Positions 1 to 9,399 are shown, numbered from the stretch's first letter. The stretch is 36,098 nt of DNA from an uncultured Ruminococcus sp. (GCA_902789345.1 CADANT010000004.1:87451-123548), one strand, 5' to 3'. Numbers and translations are program-made. Notes: a model not told the origin generated them from the sequence alone.

Positions 1-375
1 ATGGAGCCAAGGTGTATTGTTCTTGACGAGCCTACCGCTATGCTTGACCCTAAGGGACGGCAGGAGGTTATGGATACCATAAGGCGCCTTAACAAAAGTA
101 TGGGAATTACCATAGTGCTTATTACCCACTATATGGACGAGGCGGTACTGGCTGACAGAGTAATTGTAATGGACAAGGGCAGTATTCTTACGCAGGGTAC
201 GCCACGGCAGGTTTTTAGTAAGGTTGAACTTTTAAAGGAACATTCTCTTGACGTTCCCCAGTCTGTTGAGCTTATGTATATGCTCAAAAATCAGTATGGC
301 GCTGCAGTGAATGAAATGCCCCTTACACCTGCTGAGTGTGTGCAGGCTCTGTCTGAAATTTTACCGCAATGCTAA
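1..375 (+). CDS. ecfA1: ECF transporter energy-coupling ATPase EcfA1, 5'-truncated
   Basis: This is the C-terminal 124 residues of an ABC-type ATPase; the gene begins before the window, so the first ATG here is internal. The Walker B / D-loop segment VLDEPTAMLDP is visible at about residues 7-17, followed by the H-loop ITHYMDEA. The Walker A and LSGGQ motifs would lie upstream of base 1. EcfA1 pairs with EcfA2 and the membrane protein EcfT to form the energising module shared by several vitamin or metal S-components. The downstream ecfA2-ecfT-truA order is the classic Firmicutes arrangement and fixes the identity as EcfA1. Confident on family and role; the substrates depend on S-components not seen here. 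Confidence 0.93.
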   Translation: MEPRCIVLDEPTAMLDPKGRQEVMDTIRRLNKSMGITIVLITHYMDEAVLADRVIVMDKGSILTQGTPRQVFSKVELLKEHSLDVPQSVELMYMLKNQYGAAVNEMPLTPAECVQALSEILPQC

Positions 376-407
376 TTGCAGCTTTATTTTATAAAGAGGA
401 TAATTCT

Positions 408-1271
408 ATGAGTATTATTCAGGTTGAAAATTTATGCTATAAATACGGTATTGGCACACCCTTTGAAAAAACTGCCGTGAATGATGTTTCCTTTGAAATC
501 AACAAAGGAGAGGTAGTAGGTGTTATAGGGCATACAGGCTCCGGAAAATCCACTATGGTGCAAATGCTGAACGGATTAATTAAGCCTACAAGCGGCAGAG
601 TTTTGCTGGAGGGAAAGGACATTTGGAGCGAACCTAAAAAAATAAGGCAGGTACGCTTTAAGGTGGGTATGGTTTTTCAGTACCCGGAATATCAGCTTTT
701 CGAAGAAACAGTAAGAAAGGATATTGCATATGGCCCAAGTAATATGGGGCTTAGCGATGATGAGATTGTTTCTTCTGTTGAGGCCGCCGCTAAGTTTGCA
801 GGGCTTAAAGCTGAATTGCTGGATAAATCTCCCTTTGAGCTGTCCGGCGGTGAAAAACGCCGTGCCGCTATAGCAGGTGTAATAGCAATGAATCCGCAGG
901 TACTTATTCTTGACGAACCTACGGCGGGTTTGGACCCAATGGGCAGAGAGCTTTTGCTGGGGCAGATAGAAAGCTACCACAAAAAGTCCGGCAATACAAT
1001 TTTGCTGGTGTCTCACAGTATGGAGGACATAGCAAGAATATCCGACAGGGTGCTTGTTATGAACGGCGGAAAAATGGAAATGCTTGATACCCCTCATAAT
1101 GTCTTTTCGCAGGGGGAAAGGCTGAAAAGTATGGGGCTGAAAATACCGCAGATAACCCAAATAGTAAACGCCCTAGCCGATAAGGGCTATGATGTTAAGA
1201 AAGGTGTACTTACAATAGAGGAGGCTGTAAAGCAGCTGCTGCCTCTGCTGAACGGAGGAAAACAGGCTTGA
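408..1271 (+). CDS. ecfA2: ECF transporter energy-coupling ATPase EcfA2
   Basis: Second ATPase of the energy-coupling factor module, 287 residues. Walker A GHTGSGKST lies at about 41-49, the Q-loop FQYPEYQLFEETV begins near 90, the LSGGE signature is at 145-149, Walker B LILDEPTAGLDP at 166-177, and the H-loop VSHSMEDIA follows. The chosen start is the ATG at 408, preceded by an AAGAGG-like ribosome site and matching the family N-terminus MSIIQVENLCYKYG. An upstream in-frame ATG at 369 overlaps the end of ecfA1 and would add 13 residues that look non-homologous. The ecfT start overlaps the stop, implying translational coupling. Confidence 0.95.
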   Translation: MSIIQVENLCYKYGIGTPFEKTAVNDVSFEINKGEVVGVIGHTGSGKSTMVQMLNGLIKPTSGRVLLEGKDIWSEPKKIRQVRFKVGMVFQYPEYQLFEETVRKDIAYGPSNMGLSDDEIVSSVEAAAKFAGLKAELLDKSPFELSGGEKRRAAIAGVIAMNPQVLILDEPTAGLDPMGRELLLGQIESYHKKSGNTILLVSHSMEDIARISDRVLVMNGGKMEMLDTPHNVFSQGERLKSMGLKIPQITQIVNALADKGYDVKKGVLTIEEAVKQLLPLLNGGKQA

Positions 1272-2083
1272 TAAAGGATATTACGCTGGGACAGTTTTTT
1301 CCGGGCAATTCGGTTATACACAAAATTGACCCAAGAGTGAAAATATTGCTTATAATTGCATATATTGTTTTTTTGTTTGTAGCTAATAACTTTGTTTCTT
1401 TAGGCTTTATGGCACTGGTAACGGTGGCAATAGTGTTACTTACAAAGATTCCCGTAAAAATGTATTTTAAAGGTTTAAAGGCTATAATGTTTATTATCCT
1501 TTTTACTTCTGTATTAAATATGTTTTACGGCAGTGGCGAACCTATATGGCAGTGGGGATTTTTGAAAATAACATTAAACGGAATAAGCAATGCTGTTTTT
1601 ATTTCAATAAGAATTGTTGCGCTTATTTTTATTAGCTGTGTACTAACCTACACAACCTCGCCTACCGACCTTACCGATGCACTTGAAAGACTTATGAAGC
1701 CCCTTACAGTGATTCATATTAAGGTACATGAAATAGCAATGATGATGACTATTGCACTGCGGTTTGTTCCTACCTTACTTGAGGAAACGGACAAAATTAT
1801 GAGTGCACAAAAGGCCCGTGGTGCCAATATGGACAGCGGCGGCTTAATAAAAAGAGTAAAGGCTATGATGCCGGTGCTTGTACCGCTGTTGGTTTCTGCC
1901 TTTAACAGAGCCTATGAGCTTGCCGTAGCTATGGAGTGCCGCTGTTACCGTGGCGGAGGGGGAAGAACAAGAATGAAAGTCTTAAAAGCAGGGACAAAGG
2001 ACGCTGTGGCTGTGGCAGTGTCGGTATTTGTTTTGGCAGGAGTAATAGTATGCAATGTAATGTTTGGAGCGATAGCCAGGTGA
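1268..2083 (+). CDS. ecfT: ECF transporter transmembrane protein EcfT
   Basis: Membrane scaffold of the ECF transporter, 271 residues. It couples ATP hydrolysis by EcfA1/EcfA2 to exchangeable substrate-binding S-components. Several hydrophobic segments fill roughly residues 27-130, and a last one lies near the C-terminus (about 245-268). The cytoplasmic coupling region carries the two diagnostic Ala-Arg-Gly-type motifs, QKARGAN and MECRCYRGG. The start is TTG at 1268, four bases inside ecfA2, with a GGAGG site just upstream. Its end overlaps the truA start as GTGA. Identification is secure from motifs and operon position. Confidence 0.94.
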   Translation: MIKDITLGQFFPGNSVIHKIDPRVKILLIIAYIVFLFVANNFVSLGFMALVTVAIVLLTKIPVKMYFKGLKAIMFIILFTSVLNMFYGSGEPIWQWGFLKITLNGISNAVFISIRIVALIFISCVLTYTTSPTDLTDALERLMKPLTVIHIKVHEIAMMMTIALRFVPTLLEETDKIMSAQKARGANMDSGGLIKRVKAMMPVLVPLLVSAFNRAYELAVAMECRCYRGGGGRTRMKVLKAGTKDAVAVAVSVFVLAGVIVCNVMFGAIAR

Positions 2084-2820
2084 GAAATTTTTTAATTACA
2101 ATTTCATATAACGGCAGTAAATATCACGGCTGGCAGATACAGAGCAATGCTTTGGCAGTGCAGGAGGTTTTTCAGAAGGCTCTTGAAAATGTTATTCAAA
2201 AAACGCCGTACGAGCTAAAGGGTTGTTCAAGAACAGACAGCGGAGTTCACGCCAATATGTACTGCATTAGTCTTAAAATGGAGCATAATATTCCTACCTA
2301 CAGACTGCAAACGGCGCTTAACAGGTTTTTGCCCCTTGATATTTCTGTGCTTAATGTTGAGGAAAAGGAGCTTGACTTTCATGCCCGCTACAGCTGTAAA
2401 AGCAAGGAGTATGTTTATAAAATATGGAACAGTCAGGTAAGAAATCCGTTTTTAGAGGGCTTGGCGTATCATTATAAGTATCCCATTGATGTTGAGCTGT
2501 TAAACAGGGCTTGTAAGGCTTATGTGGGAAAACACGATTTTACTTCGTTTTGCACTATAGACAGCCGCAAAATGGAGGATATGACCAGAAATGTAATGAA
2601 CTTTAAGGTTGAGCGACAAGGCGATATGGTACTGCTTACGGTAGAGGCAGACGGATTTTTGTACAATATGGTACGCATTATGGTGGGTACATTAATAAGA
2701 ATAGCACAGGGTAAATTTTCGCCCGACTGCATAGAGGGTATTATAAAGGCAAAAAACAGGGCAAAAGCAGGGCCTACGGCGCCTGCCTGCGGACTTTATT
2801 TAAACAGGGTTAATTATTAA
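2080..2820 (+). CDS. truA: tRNA pseudouridine synthase A
   Basis: TruA converts uridines 38-40 of the tRNA anticodon stem-loop to pseudouridine. The 246-residue product has the catalytic motif GCSRTDSGVHA with nucleophile Asp53, the N-terminal MRNFLITISYNGSKYHGWQIQ, and the late motif FLYNMVRIMVGTL. The start is GTG at 2080, overlapping the ecfT stop by three bases, with GGAG at 2065-2068. The reading frame stays open back to 1936, but that extension runs through ecfT and has no TruA similarity, so I rejected it. In many Firmicutes truA is followed by rplM-rpsI; here a DUF5711-like gene follows instead. Confidence 0.95.
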   Translation: MRNFLITISYNGSKYHGWQIQSNALAVQEVFQKALENVIQKTPYELKGCSRTDSGVHANMYCISLKMEHNIPTYRLQTALNRFLPLDISVLNVEEKELDFHARYSCKSKEYVYKIWNSQVRNPFLEGLAYHYKYPIDVELLNRACKAYVGKHDFTSFCTIDSRKMEDMTRNVMNFKVERQGDMVLLTVEADGFLYNMVRIMVGTLIRIAQGKFSPDCIEGIIKAKNRAKAGPTAPACGLYLNRVNY

Positions 2821-2893
2821 TTAAAATTTATAGTTTAAAATTTACCGTAAATTCAGATACAGTTATTTTTACTGTACAGAACAGGAGATAAGT
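2821..2893. other. Short spacer with small inverted repeat
   Basis: An AT-rich 73-base gap between truA and the next gene. A 6-bp inverted repeat, TACAGT at 2858-2863 and ACTGTA at 2871-2876, encloses a T-rich loop. The AGGAG ribosome site of the next gene follows. I see no convincing terminator or promoter, so read-through from truA is possible. Confidence 0.4.
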
Positions 2894-4111
2894 ATGAAAA
2901 GGAGAAAAGGCAAAAAAGAGAGGGAAATGCTCAGCTATGAGGACAAGCCCATAGAGGAATATGAGCGTGACGAAAATAAAAAAAATAAGAAAAATCCGCT
3001 TAACGGCAGAGCAAAGGTTATTGTGGTTATTATAGCTGCGTTGGTGGTTATTGTAGGCGGTGTAAGCATATGGAATTACATTGGTCCTAACGCATTGCAG
3101 GGCAGTTTGGCATCTTCAAAAGCCAACGGAAAAGGCTTTCCTGTTGAAATTCAGGGCAAAACCATAAGCGAGGGCGACGCAAATATTGTTAATAATAACC
3201 TTGCGTATACCAGCGACACCGAATTTCAGATTATTAACTCCGGCGGCGGAATAGTGGTGGACCAAAGGGTTAAATATGCCTCTCCGGCAATGTCTGCAAA
3301 CGGAGACTATGCCATTATTTACGACAAAAGCGGTAATCAGTTTCAAATAAGCAACGGTTCCGGAATAACATACGAGGGAAGTGTGGAGGATACAATTTAC
3401 ACTGCCACAATAAATAAAAACGGCGACTATGCTATTTTATCAAAAAAATCCGGTTACACTGCAAAGCTGACTGTGTTTAATAAAAATAATGAACAGCATT
3501 ACGCTTATTATTTTTCTGAATGTTACACTACCGGTGTTTCAATAAACAACAGCTTAACCCAAGCGGTTGTATGCGGACTTGACGCTTCAAAGGGCAGTAT
3601 AGTTTCAAAAATATATGTACTGGACTTTACAAAGGAAGAACCCATTGCCAAGCTGGATTTTAAGGATATTACCATATATGAAGCAAAGTTTATGAACAAT
3701 GGCAACATTGCGGTAATTGGTGATACAACAGCGATGATAATAACCTCTGACTATAAAAATAAATATGACTTTACCTATAACGGATATAATTTAAGAAGCA
3801 GAAAAATTACAGACAACGGAATTTTCCTTTCACTGTCGCCTTTTGAGGACGGAAAAAGCTGTGAAATTTGGAATATATCCGAAAAAGGCATAACGACAAC
3901 CACAAAAACAGATATGTCGGTAGATTCTATGGATGTTTGCGGTAATAATGCGGCAATATTAAGCAACAATAAAATAACCCTGTTTGATACCTCCACACAA
4001 ACGACACTTAAGGACTATGACGCAGGACTGGACGCTCAAAGCATTGTTTACGCAAACAATAATACGGTATATGTTATTGGCATAACAGAAATAAGAAAGG
4101 TTGAGCTGTAA
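2894..4111 (+). CDS. Membrane-anchored DUF5711-like beta-propeller protein
   Basis: A 405-residue protein with a highly charged cytoplasmic N-terminus (Lys/Arg/Glu-rich, about 1-40), one transmembrane helix at about 42-62, and a large extracytoplasmic domain. That domain is built of repeating beta-strand units with Asn/Asp-Gly turns (for example ANGDYAIIYDKSG and KNGDYAILSKKSG), as in a WD40/YVTN-like propeller. It resembles the Clostridia family I know as DUF5711, for which no function is established. The ATG at 2894 has an AGGAG site. The next gene encodes a CvpA-like membrane protein. No catalytic motif is seen; a structural or sensing role at the envelope is only inference. Confidence 0.7.
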   Translation: MKRRKGKKEREMLSYEDKPIEEYERDENKKNKKNPLNGRAKVIVVIIAALVVIVGGVSIWNYIGPNALQGSLASSKANGKGFPVEIQGKTISEGDANIVNNNLAYTSDTEFQIINSGGGIVVDQRVKYASPAMSANGDYAIIYDKSGNQFQISNGSGITYEGSVEDTIYTATINKNGDYAILSKKSGYTAKLTVFNKNNEQHYAYYFSECYTTGVSINNSLTQAVVCGLDASKGSIVSKIYVLDFTKEEPIAKLDFKDITIYEAKFMNNGNIAVIGDTTAMIITSDYKNKYDFTYNGYNLRSRKITDNGIFLSLSPFEDGKSCEIWNISEKGITTTTKTDMSVDSMDVCGNNAAILSNNKITLFDTSTQTTLKDYDAGLDAQSIVYANNNTVYVIGITEIRKVEL

Positions 4112-4311
4112 GGGCAAAGGCTTGTTGCCCGGTGTGATACTTGACATTTTGCGGACTTTACAGTTTGGCGTTTTTGGCAGTAAACTGTGGCAGTGCCACA
4201 ATGTACAAGCACTGCTGTGGGTTAATTTGCATTTGTTCACAATTTGATAATTGTATTTTTACTTTCTATATGTTATATTATTTCAATATAGCATACATAT
4301 GAGGTTTGTAT
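4112..4311. promoter_or_regulatory. Intergenic region with possible promoter for cvpA
   Basis: A 200-base gap. A TTGATA (4244-4249) to TATATG (4267-4272) pair with 17-base spacing could be a promoter for cvpA. Small inverted repeats occur upstream, including CAGTGC at 4191-4196 with GCACTG at 4209-4214. There is no poly-T tract typical of an intrinsic terminator. All of this is by eye and weak. Confidence 0.35.
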
Positions 4312-5055
4312 ATGTTTAATTGGTTTGACTTAATAATGATACTTATTATTGTACTTGTGGCTGTTTCAGGCTATATACGAGGTGCAATAAAGTCTATCCT
4401 TTCGCTGGTAGGCGGTATAGTTTCAATTATTGTTGCTTACACCTTTAGCAAGGCGGTGTCGCCGTATATATACGATATGTTTTTTAAACAATCGGTATCG
4501 GACAAGGTAAGCAACTCTGTAAGCAATTCCCTTGACAGCAGTTCAGGAAATTTAGGAGATGCGGTATATAATGCACTGCCCGATTTTTTAAGGGAAATAG
4601 TGGGCGAAAACACATTGTCAAATGCGGTTGGCGCAGTTGCAGACGGCTCGCAGCAGCAAATAACCGACGCCGCCGTAGATGCGGTACAGGAAATTGTTGC
4701 ACCTATAATAACAGCTCTAATCGGCTTTATTGTTGTTATTATTGTGTTTGTATTGCTGAAAGTTGTTATAGCTGTGGTCATTCGTGCTGCAGATGTTGTA
4801 AATAAACTGCCTGTAATAGGTACAGCTAATAAGATTGTGGGTGCTGTAATAGGATGTATATATGGCGCTGTATTGGTTTTGACGGTATCGCTTATTATAG
4901 GTGTAATGCCAAGCTCCGAAAACAAGGACTTTAATGATGTGCGGCAAGGCTCGTTTTTTGTGAATATTTTTATGGATAAGGATAACGACGGTGAGTTGTA
5001 TGATGCGCAATACGCTACAGAATATAGTACTGACCATTATATAGAGGGAGAGTAG
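4312..5055 (+). CDS. CvpA family membrane protein
   Basis: A 247-residue integral membrane protein of the CvpA (colicin V production) family, whose molecular role is still unclear in Gram-positives. The N-terminal MFNWFDLIMILIIVLVAVSGYIRGAIKSILSLVGGIVSIIVAYTFS is typical: two hydrophobic helices separated by a conserved G-x-x-R-G turn. Two more helices lie at about 138-160 and 175-200, with a polar, Ser/Asn-rich loop between the halves and an acidic tail. The ATG at 4312 is chosen because GAGG at 4301-4304 lies seven bases upstream; a TTG at 4306 is too close to that site. It sits seven bases before pgsA, so co-transcription is likely. Confidence 0.82.
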   Translation: MFNWFDLIMILIIVLVAVSGYIRGAIKSILSLVGGIVSIIVAYTFSKAVSPYIYDMFFKQSVSDKVSNSVSNSLDSSSGNLGDAVYNALPDFLREIVGENTLSNAVGAVADGSQQQITDAAVDAVQEIVAPIITALIGFIVVIIVFVLLKVVIAVVIRAADVVNKLPVIGTANKIVGAVIGCIYGAVLVLTVSLIIGVMPSSENKDFNDVRQGSFFVNIFMDKDNDGELYDAQYATEYSTDHYIEGE

Positions 5056-5062
5056 GATTTGT

Positions 5063-5698
5063 ATGTCAAATGTAGAGCAGGAAGGAATAGCGTCAGGTAA
5101 ACAACAGTGTGATAAAAGTGAAATTTTTACTATTCCGAATGTTATTTCTTTTTTAAGAATAGTATTTATTGCGCCGTTTGTGCTTTTTTTCTTGAATGAA
5201 CAGTATATTGCCGCCTTTAGCTTTATTGTGCTTTCAGGTTTAAGTGACTGTATAGACGGGTATTTAGCAAGACGGTTAAATCAGGTTACTGCGTTGGGTA
5301 AAATTTTGGACCCTATTGCAGACAAGCTTACATTGGTTGCCGTTATAATATGCTTAGGTACTTTAATGCCTCAAATAGTACCGCTGGTTATTGCACTGGT
5401 TGTAAAGGATTTGTCTATGCTGCTTGGCGGATATTATTTAATTCACAAGGGTATAACACCGCCGGCTGCAAAGTGGTATGGTAAGCTGGCTACAATTATT
5501 TTTTATGTGTCGGTTGTTGCCATTGTGTTTAGCAGAGCGTTTTTACACTACAATAACCCTCTTGTTGTACTTATTTTGCTTAGCATAACAATAGTAGCTA
5601 TGATGTTTGCTTTGGTGAACTACGCAATTATATTTATTAAGCTGCTTAATGAAAATGAAAAGAAAAATAAAGAAAAAATTAAAGATGAAAACAAGTAA
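5063..5698 (+). CDS. pgsA: CDP-alcohol phosphatidyltransferase, PgsA type
   Basis: An integral membrane enzyme of the CDP-alcohol phosphatidyltransferase family, most like CDP-diacylglycerol-glycerol-3-phosphate 3-phosphatidyltransferase, the committed step to phosphatidylglycerol. The signature D-G-x2-A-R-x8-G-x3-D-x3-D is complete (DGYLAR, then G-KIL-D-PIA-D, about residues 69-93). About six hydrophobic helices follow the IPNVISFLRIVFIAPF start typical of PgsA. The length, 211 residues, is normal, with a Lys-rich C-terminal tail. The start ATG at 5063 lies just after cvpA. A cardiolipin or phosphatidylinositol-type paralogue cannot be excluded without a tree. Confidence 0.85.
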   Translation: MSNVEQEGIASGKQQCDKSEIFTIPNVISFLRIVFIAPFVLFFLNEQYIAAFSFIVLSGLSDCIDGYLARRLNQVTALGKILDPIADKLTLVAVIICLGTLMPQIVPLVIALVVKDLSMLLGGYYLIHKGITPPAAKWYGKLATIIFYVSVVAIVFSRAFLHYNNPLVVLILLSITIVAMMFALVNYAIIFIKLLNENEKKNKEKIKDENK

Positions 5699-5731
5699 AA
5701 TTTATCATAGATAACATAAGGAGATAAAACT

Positions 5732-8068
5732 ATGCTTTGTAGTAAATGTAACAAAAGACCTGCTGTTGTTTTTGTTTCTGACAATGCAGGAAATCAGACT
5801 AAGGGTTACTGCCTTAGCTGTGCAAATGAACTTGGAATTAAGCCTGTAAAGGATTTAATGCAGAATATGGGAATTACGGACGAGCAGCTTGAAAGTATGC
5901 AGGACTCTATGGACAGCCTTATTGAAATGAGCAATAACGGTGAAATTCCTAATTTGCAGGAGCTTATGGGCGACCAAAATCTGGGCGAACTGCTTAACGG
6001 CGAAAATGACATTTTGCCGGGTGATGACAACGACCCTGACAAGTTTTCTGCCGGCGGTGCTCCTACCTTTCCGTTTAATCTTTTTGGCGGGGCTAACCAG
6101 GCTGACAAAACAACACAGTCCAAGAGAAAGGCCAAGAAAGAAAAGGACGCTAAAAGAAAGCACCTTGATGCCTACTGCACAAACCTGACAGAGAGAGCAA
6201 AGCAGGGCAAGCTGGACAGAGTTATCGGCAGAGATAAGGAAATAGCCCGTGTAATTCAGATTTTGTCCAGAAGAAGTAAAAATAACCCATGCTTGATTGG
6301 TGAGCCAGGTGTAGGTAAAACAGCGATTGCAGAGGGATTGGCACTGCGTATTGCAAAGGGCGATGTTCCTCAAAGATTAAAAAATAAAGAAATAGAACTG
6401 CTTGATTTAACAGCGCTTATTGCCGGTACACAGTTTAGAGGTCAGTTTGAAAGCCGTATTAAGGGCTTAACTGCCGAGGTTAAGGCTGCCGGAAATATTA
6501 TATTGTTTATTGACGAGGTGCATAACCTGGTAGGTACAGGTGACGCTGAGGGCACTATGAATGCCGCAAATATTCTAAAGCCTGCACTTTCCCGTGGTGA
6601 AATACAGGTTATAGGCGCAACAACCTTTAACGAGTACAGAAAGTACATTGAAAAGGACGCAGCACTTGAAAGAAGATTCCAGCCGGTTACAATAAACGAG
6701 CCTTCAATTAAAGACGCTATAGAGGTGCTTGAGGGCGTTAAGGATTATTACGAAAGGCACCACCGTGTGGCTGTGCCGGAGCAGATTATCCGCCGTGCGG
6801 TTGTACTGTCTGAAAGATATATTACAGACAGATTTTTACCGGATAAGGCTATAGACCTGCTTGACGAAGCATGTGCCTGTGCCGCTTTGAATTGTAAAGC
6901 TATGGAGGAATACGACAAGCTTACAGATAATGTACGGTATTTGAAGCTGAGAGAGGACGAGCTTACAGAAAATCCTGACGCTATTGACTATGAGGCTGTT
7001 GCAAAGGTAAGGGAGGAGCTCGCCCAAACTGAGGAAAAAATTAAAAAGGTAGAACCTGAAGCATTGGGAGTAACTGTAAAGGACGCAGACCTTGCAAAGG
7101 TTATTGAGCTGTGGACAGGTATCCCGGCACAGCGTGTTGCCGAAAACGAGCTTAACAAGCTTGCTGACCTTGAAACAGCAATGAAAAAGCATATTATCGG
7201 TCAGGACGAGGCTGTTTCTGCCATTGCAAAGGCAGTACGCCGCAGCAGAGTGCAAATAAGCCCACGCCGCAGACCTGCTTCCTTTATATTTGTAGGCCCT
7301 ACAGGCGTAGGTAAAACAGAGCTTGTAAAGGTGCTTGCTGAGGAGCTGTTTGATACTCCGGAAACTCTTATAAGACTGGATATGTCGGAGTATATGGAGA
7401 AGCACGCAGTGTCTAAGATTATTGGTTCACCTCCTGGATATGTGGGCTATGACGAGGCAGGACAGGTAACCGAAAAGGTACGCAGAAAGCCGTATTCCGT
7501 ATTGCTGTTTGATGAAATTGAAAAGGCTCACCCTGATGTTTTGAATATTCTTTTACAGATTCTTGACGAGGGTAAGGTAACAGACGCTCACGGCAGAGTT
7601 GTAAACTTTGAAAATACCGTAATTGTAATGACCTCAAATGCCGGCAGTTCAAAGGCTGAGTTTGCTTTAGGCTTTGGTAAAACAGAGGACGAAGCAACAA
7701 AGGAGCGTGTAATGAAAGCTCTGAGAGAATTCTTAAGACCTGAATTTTTGGCAAGGGTAGACGACGTAATTGTATTTAGAAACCTTGATAAAAATGACTT
7801 TAAGGGCATTGCGGCTTTGGTGCTTGATGAATACATTGAATCATTGGCTGAAAAGGGAATTACATTTACTTATGACGATGCGTCTACTGCATATATTGCA
7901 GAGAAATCTGCCGGAGGTAAAAGCGGAGCAAGAGATATTCGCAGCTACATCAGACAAAATGTTGAAGATAAAATTGCGACTGAAATTATTAACCACGGCG
8001 AGGGCGTGCTAAAGAGCATAGCACTTTCTGTTAAGGACGATGACTTGCATTTAGATGTAATAATATAA
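5732..8068 (+). CDS. clpE: ClpE-like AAA+ ATPase, Clp protease subunit
   Basis: A Hsp100 unfoldase of 778 residues with two AAA+ modules. The N-terminus is a C-x2-C...C-x2-C zinc finger (Cys3, Cys6, Cys27, Cys30) in place of the ClpN repeats, which is the ClpE arrangement. An acidic/Gln-rich linker spans about 40-125. Module one has Walker A GEPGVGKT (190-197) and Walker B LFIDE (258-262). A UVR-like coiled coil (about 419-440) follows. Module two has GPTGVGKT (522-529) and LLFDE (591-595). LGF at 646-648 matches the ClpP-docking loop, so it probably feeds ClpP. No CtsR-box-like repeat was seen in the 33-base leader. It is longer than B. subtilis ClpE because of the linker. Confidence 0.9.
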   Translation: MLCSKCNKRPAVVFVSDNAGNQTKGYCLSCANELGIKPVKDLMQNMGITDEQLESMQDSMDSLIEMSNNGEIPNLQELMGDQNLGELLNGENDILPGDDNDPDKFSAGGAPTFPFNLFGGANQADKTTQSKRKAKKEKDAKRKHLDAYCTNLTERAKQGKLDRVIGRDKEIARVIQILSRRSKNNPCLIGEPGVGKTAIAEGLALRIAKGDVPQRLKNKEIELLDLTALIAGTQFRGQFESRIKGLTAEVKAAGNIILFIDEVHNLVGTGDAEGTMNAANILKPALSRGEIQVIGATTFNEYRKYIEKDAALERRFQPVTINEPSIKDAIEVLEGVKDYYERHHRVAVPEQIIRRAVVLSERYITDRFLPDKAIDLLDEACACAALNCKAMEEYDKLTDNVRYLKLREDELTENPDAIDYEAVAKVREELAQTEEKIKKVEPEALGVTVKDADLAKVIELWTGIPAQRVAENELNKLADLETAMKKHIIGQDEAVSAIAKAVRRSRVQISPRRRPASFIFVGPTGVGKTELVKVLAEELFDTPETLIRLDMSEYMEKHAVSKIIGSPPGYVGYDEAGQVTEKVRRKPYSVLLFDEIEKAHPDVLNILLQILDEGKVTDAHGRVVNFENTVIVMTSNAGSSKAEFALGFGKTEDEATKERVMKALREFLRPEFLARVDDVIVFRNLDKNDFKGIAALVLDEYIESLAEKGITFTYDDASTAYIAEKSAGGKSGARDIRSYIRQNVEDKIATEIINHGEGVLKSIALSVKDDDLHLDVII

Positions 8069-8106
8069 ATGCGGTAATGTGAAAATTAACTGAAAAAGTT
8101 AAATAA

Positions 8107-8165
8107 AAATCCCACAGGAGACACAGCTTAATAAACTGTGTTCCTGTGGGATTTGTTTTTTATTT
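8107..8165. terminator. Bidirectional intrinsic terminator between clpE and pyrB
   Basis: A near-perfect 20-bp stem, left arm 8107-8126 and right arm 8136-8155 with one G-U wobble and a 9-base loop. It is flanked by A-rich sequence on the left and T-rich sequence on the right, so it can end both the + strand clpE transcript and the - strand pyrB transcript. Confidence 0.92.
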
Positions 8166-8205
8166 ATTTGTACGGGAGCAATATGTGCTTTGCGTAAGTT
8201 AAGAA

Positions 8206-9294
8206 TTACTTTTCTTTTAATTTTTCACCAGGCTTTTTGGCAGTGTCACAATATTCGCACACCAGATAACCGCCTTTTTCTTTAAATTCCTTTGGCATAT
8301 ACGGTTCGGTGTGGGTAATACATTTTGGATTTACACAGCCGCTGTTATCTATAATAATCTTTCCCCTTGAGTAGGAGTATTTTGCCCCCTGCAGGGTTAG
8401 CAGTATAAGCGCCATTCTGGCATACATACCGTAAATTGCCTGTTTAAAATATACACAGCGTGGGTCGTCGTCAATATTTTCTGCTATTTCGTCAACTCTA
8501 GGCAGTGGGTGAAGAACCTTTAAATCCTCTTTACCTAACGAAAGCTTTTCTCTGTCAAGTACAAAAACGCCTTTTTGCGCCTCGTATTCTTCCATGCTTG
8601 CAAAGCGTTCGCGCTGTATTCTGGTCATATACAGAACATCAAGCTGAGGCATAGCCTCTTGAAGTGTAGGGACTTCTACATATTCGCAGTTTTGCTCCTG
8701 CATAATGTCTTTTATATATTTTGGTATGCCAAGCTCTTTTGTGGATATTAAAACAAACTTGTTGCCCTCAAAGTGCGACATGGTTTTGATGAGTGAATGT
8801 ACCGTTCTGCCGTTTTTTAGGTCGCCGCACAGTCCAATAGTCAGGTGGTTTAGTCTGCCTTTTTCGTTGTGAAGTGTAACAATGTCTGTTAATGTTTGTG
8901 TAGGGTGTAGGTGGCCGCCGTCTCCAGCGTTTATAATAGGTACACTGCTGTATTTGGACGCACCCTTAGCGCTGCCCTCCAGCGGGTGGCGCATAGCTAT
9001 AATATCAGCATAGCCGCTTACAATTTTAATGGTATCCTTTAGGCTTTCGCCCTTTGATACGGATGAATTGCTGGGGTTGTCAAAGCCTATAACAGAGCCG
9101 CCCAAACGAAGCATAGCTGTTTGAAAGCTCATTTTTGTTCTTGTGCTTGGTTCATAAAAAAGTGTACCCAGAATTTTTCCCTTGCAGGCTTCACTGTAGT
9201 TTTCGGGATTTTTCATTATTTTACCTGCCAGCTGTACAATTTCCTGTAGATCTGAAAATGAAAGCAGTTCAAGGTCAATAATATGGTTTAACAA
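8206..9294 (-). CDS. pyrB: Aspartate carbamoyltransferase fused to a PyrI-type zinc domain
   Basis: Catalyses carbamoyl phosphate plus aspartate to carbamoyl aspartate, the second step of de novo pyrimidine synthesis. Catalytic motifs, numbered from a TTG at 9315, are EPSTRTKMSF (55-64), the 80s loop with SVSKGES, the HPTQTLTD segment at 137-144 and HPLPR (269-273). After a normal catalytic chain (about 310 residues) there is a roughly 55-residue tail with C-x4-C...C-x2-C (Cys327, Cys332, Cys353, Cys356), matching the zinc domain of the regulatory chain PyrI but without its nucleotide-binding domain. The TTG at 9294 is preferred over 9315: AAAGGG lies eight bases upstream, and a promoter with its -10 at 9326-9331 would place 9315 almost at the mRNA end. 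It is transcribed opposite to its neighbours. Confidence 0.92.
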   Translation of the reverse strand: MLNHIIDLELLSFSDLQEIVQLAGKIMKNPENYSEACKGKILGTLFYEPSTRTKMSFQTAMLRLGGSVIGFDNPSNSSVSKGESLKDTIKIVSGYADIIAMRHPLEGSAKGASKYSSVPIINAGDGGHLHPTQTLTDIVTLHNEKGRLNHLTIGLCGDLKNGRTVHSLIKTMSHFEGNKFVLISTKELGIPKYIKDIMQEQNCEYVEVPTLQEAMPQLDVLYMTRIQRERFASMEEYEAQKGVFVLDREKLSLGKEDLKVLHPLPRVDEIAENIDDDPRCVYFKQAIYGMYARMALILLTLQGAKYSYSRGKIIIDNSGCVNPKCITHTEPYMPKEFKEKGGYLVCEYCDTAKKPGEKLKEK

Positions 9295-9325
9295 TTTAAA
9301 CACCCTTTCTTTCAATACTCTTATA

Positions 9326-9354
9326 ATTTTAACAGCTATTCGTTAAAATAACAA
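9326..9354 (-). promoter_or_regulatory. Sigma-A-type promoter of pyrB
   Basis: Reading the - strand, TTGTTA (9354-9349) and TAAAAT (9331-9326) are separated by exactly 17 bases. Transcription would start near 9319, giving a leader of about 25 bases before the TTG at 9294. I saw no PyrR-type attenuator in so short a leader. Confidence 0.65.
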
Positions 9355-9399
9355 TACTTGTTTAAAAACTTTATCGTATTTAGTAAAAATATGTTGGTG

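Noticed and set aside
576-1160. 194-codon - strand ORF opposite ecfA2
   Set aside because: Shadow of a strongly conserved ATPase gene; no ribosome site or recognisable domain.
1936-2079. Open frame extending truA upstream to 1936
   Set aside because: It overlaps ecfT in another frame, and its residues do not match TruA. The GTG at 2080 gives the normal N-terminus and a GTGA overlap.
4437-4925. 162-codon - strand ORF opposite cvpA
   Set aside because: Thr/Ile-rich shadow of a hydrophobic membrane protein gene.
6836-7405. 189-codon - strand ORF opposite clpE
   Set aside because: Antisense shadow of the Clp ATPase; Cys/Leu-rich composition typical of reversed coding sequence.
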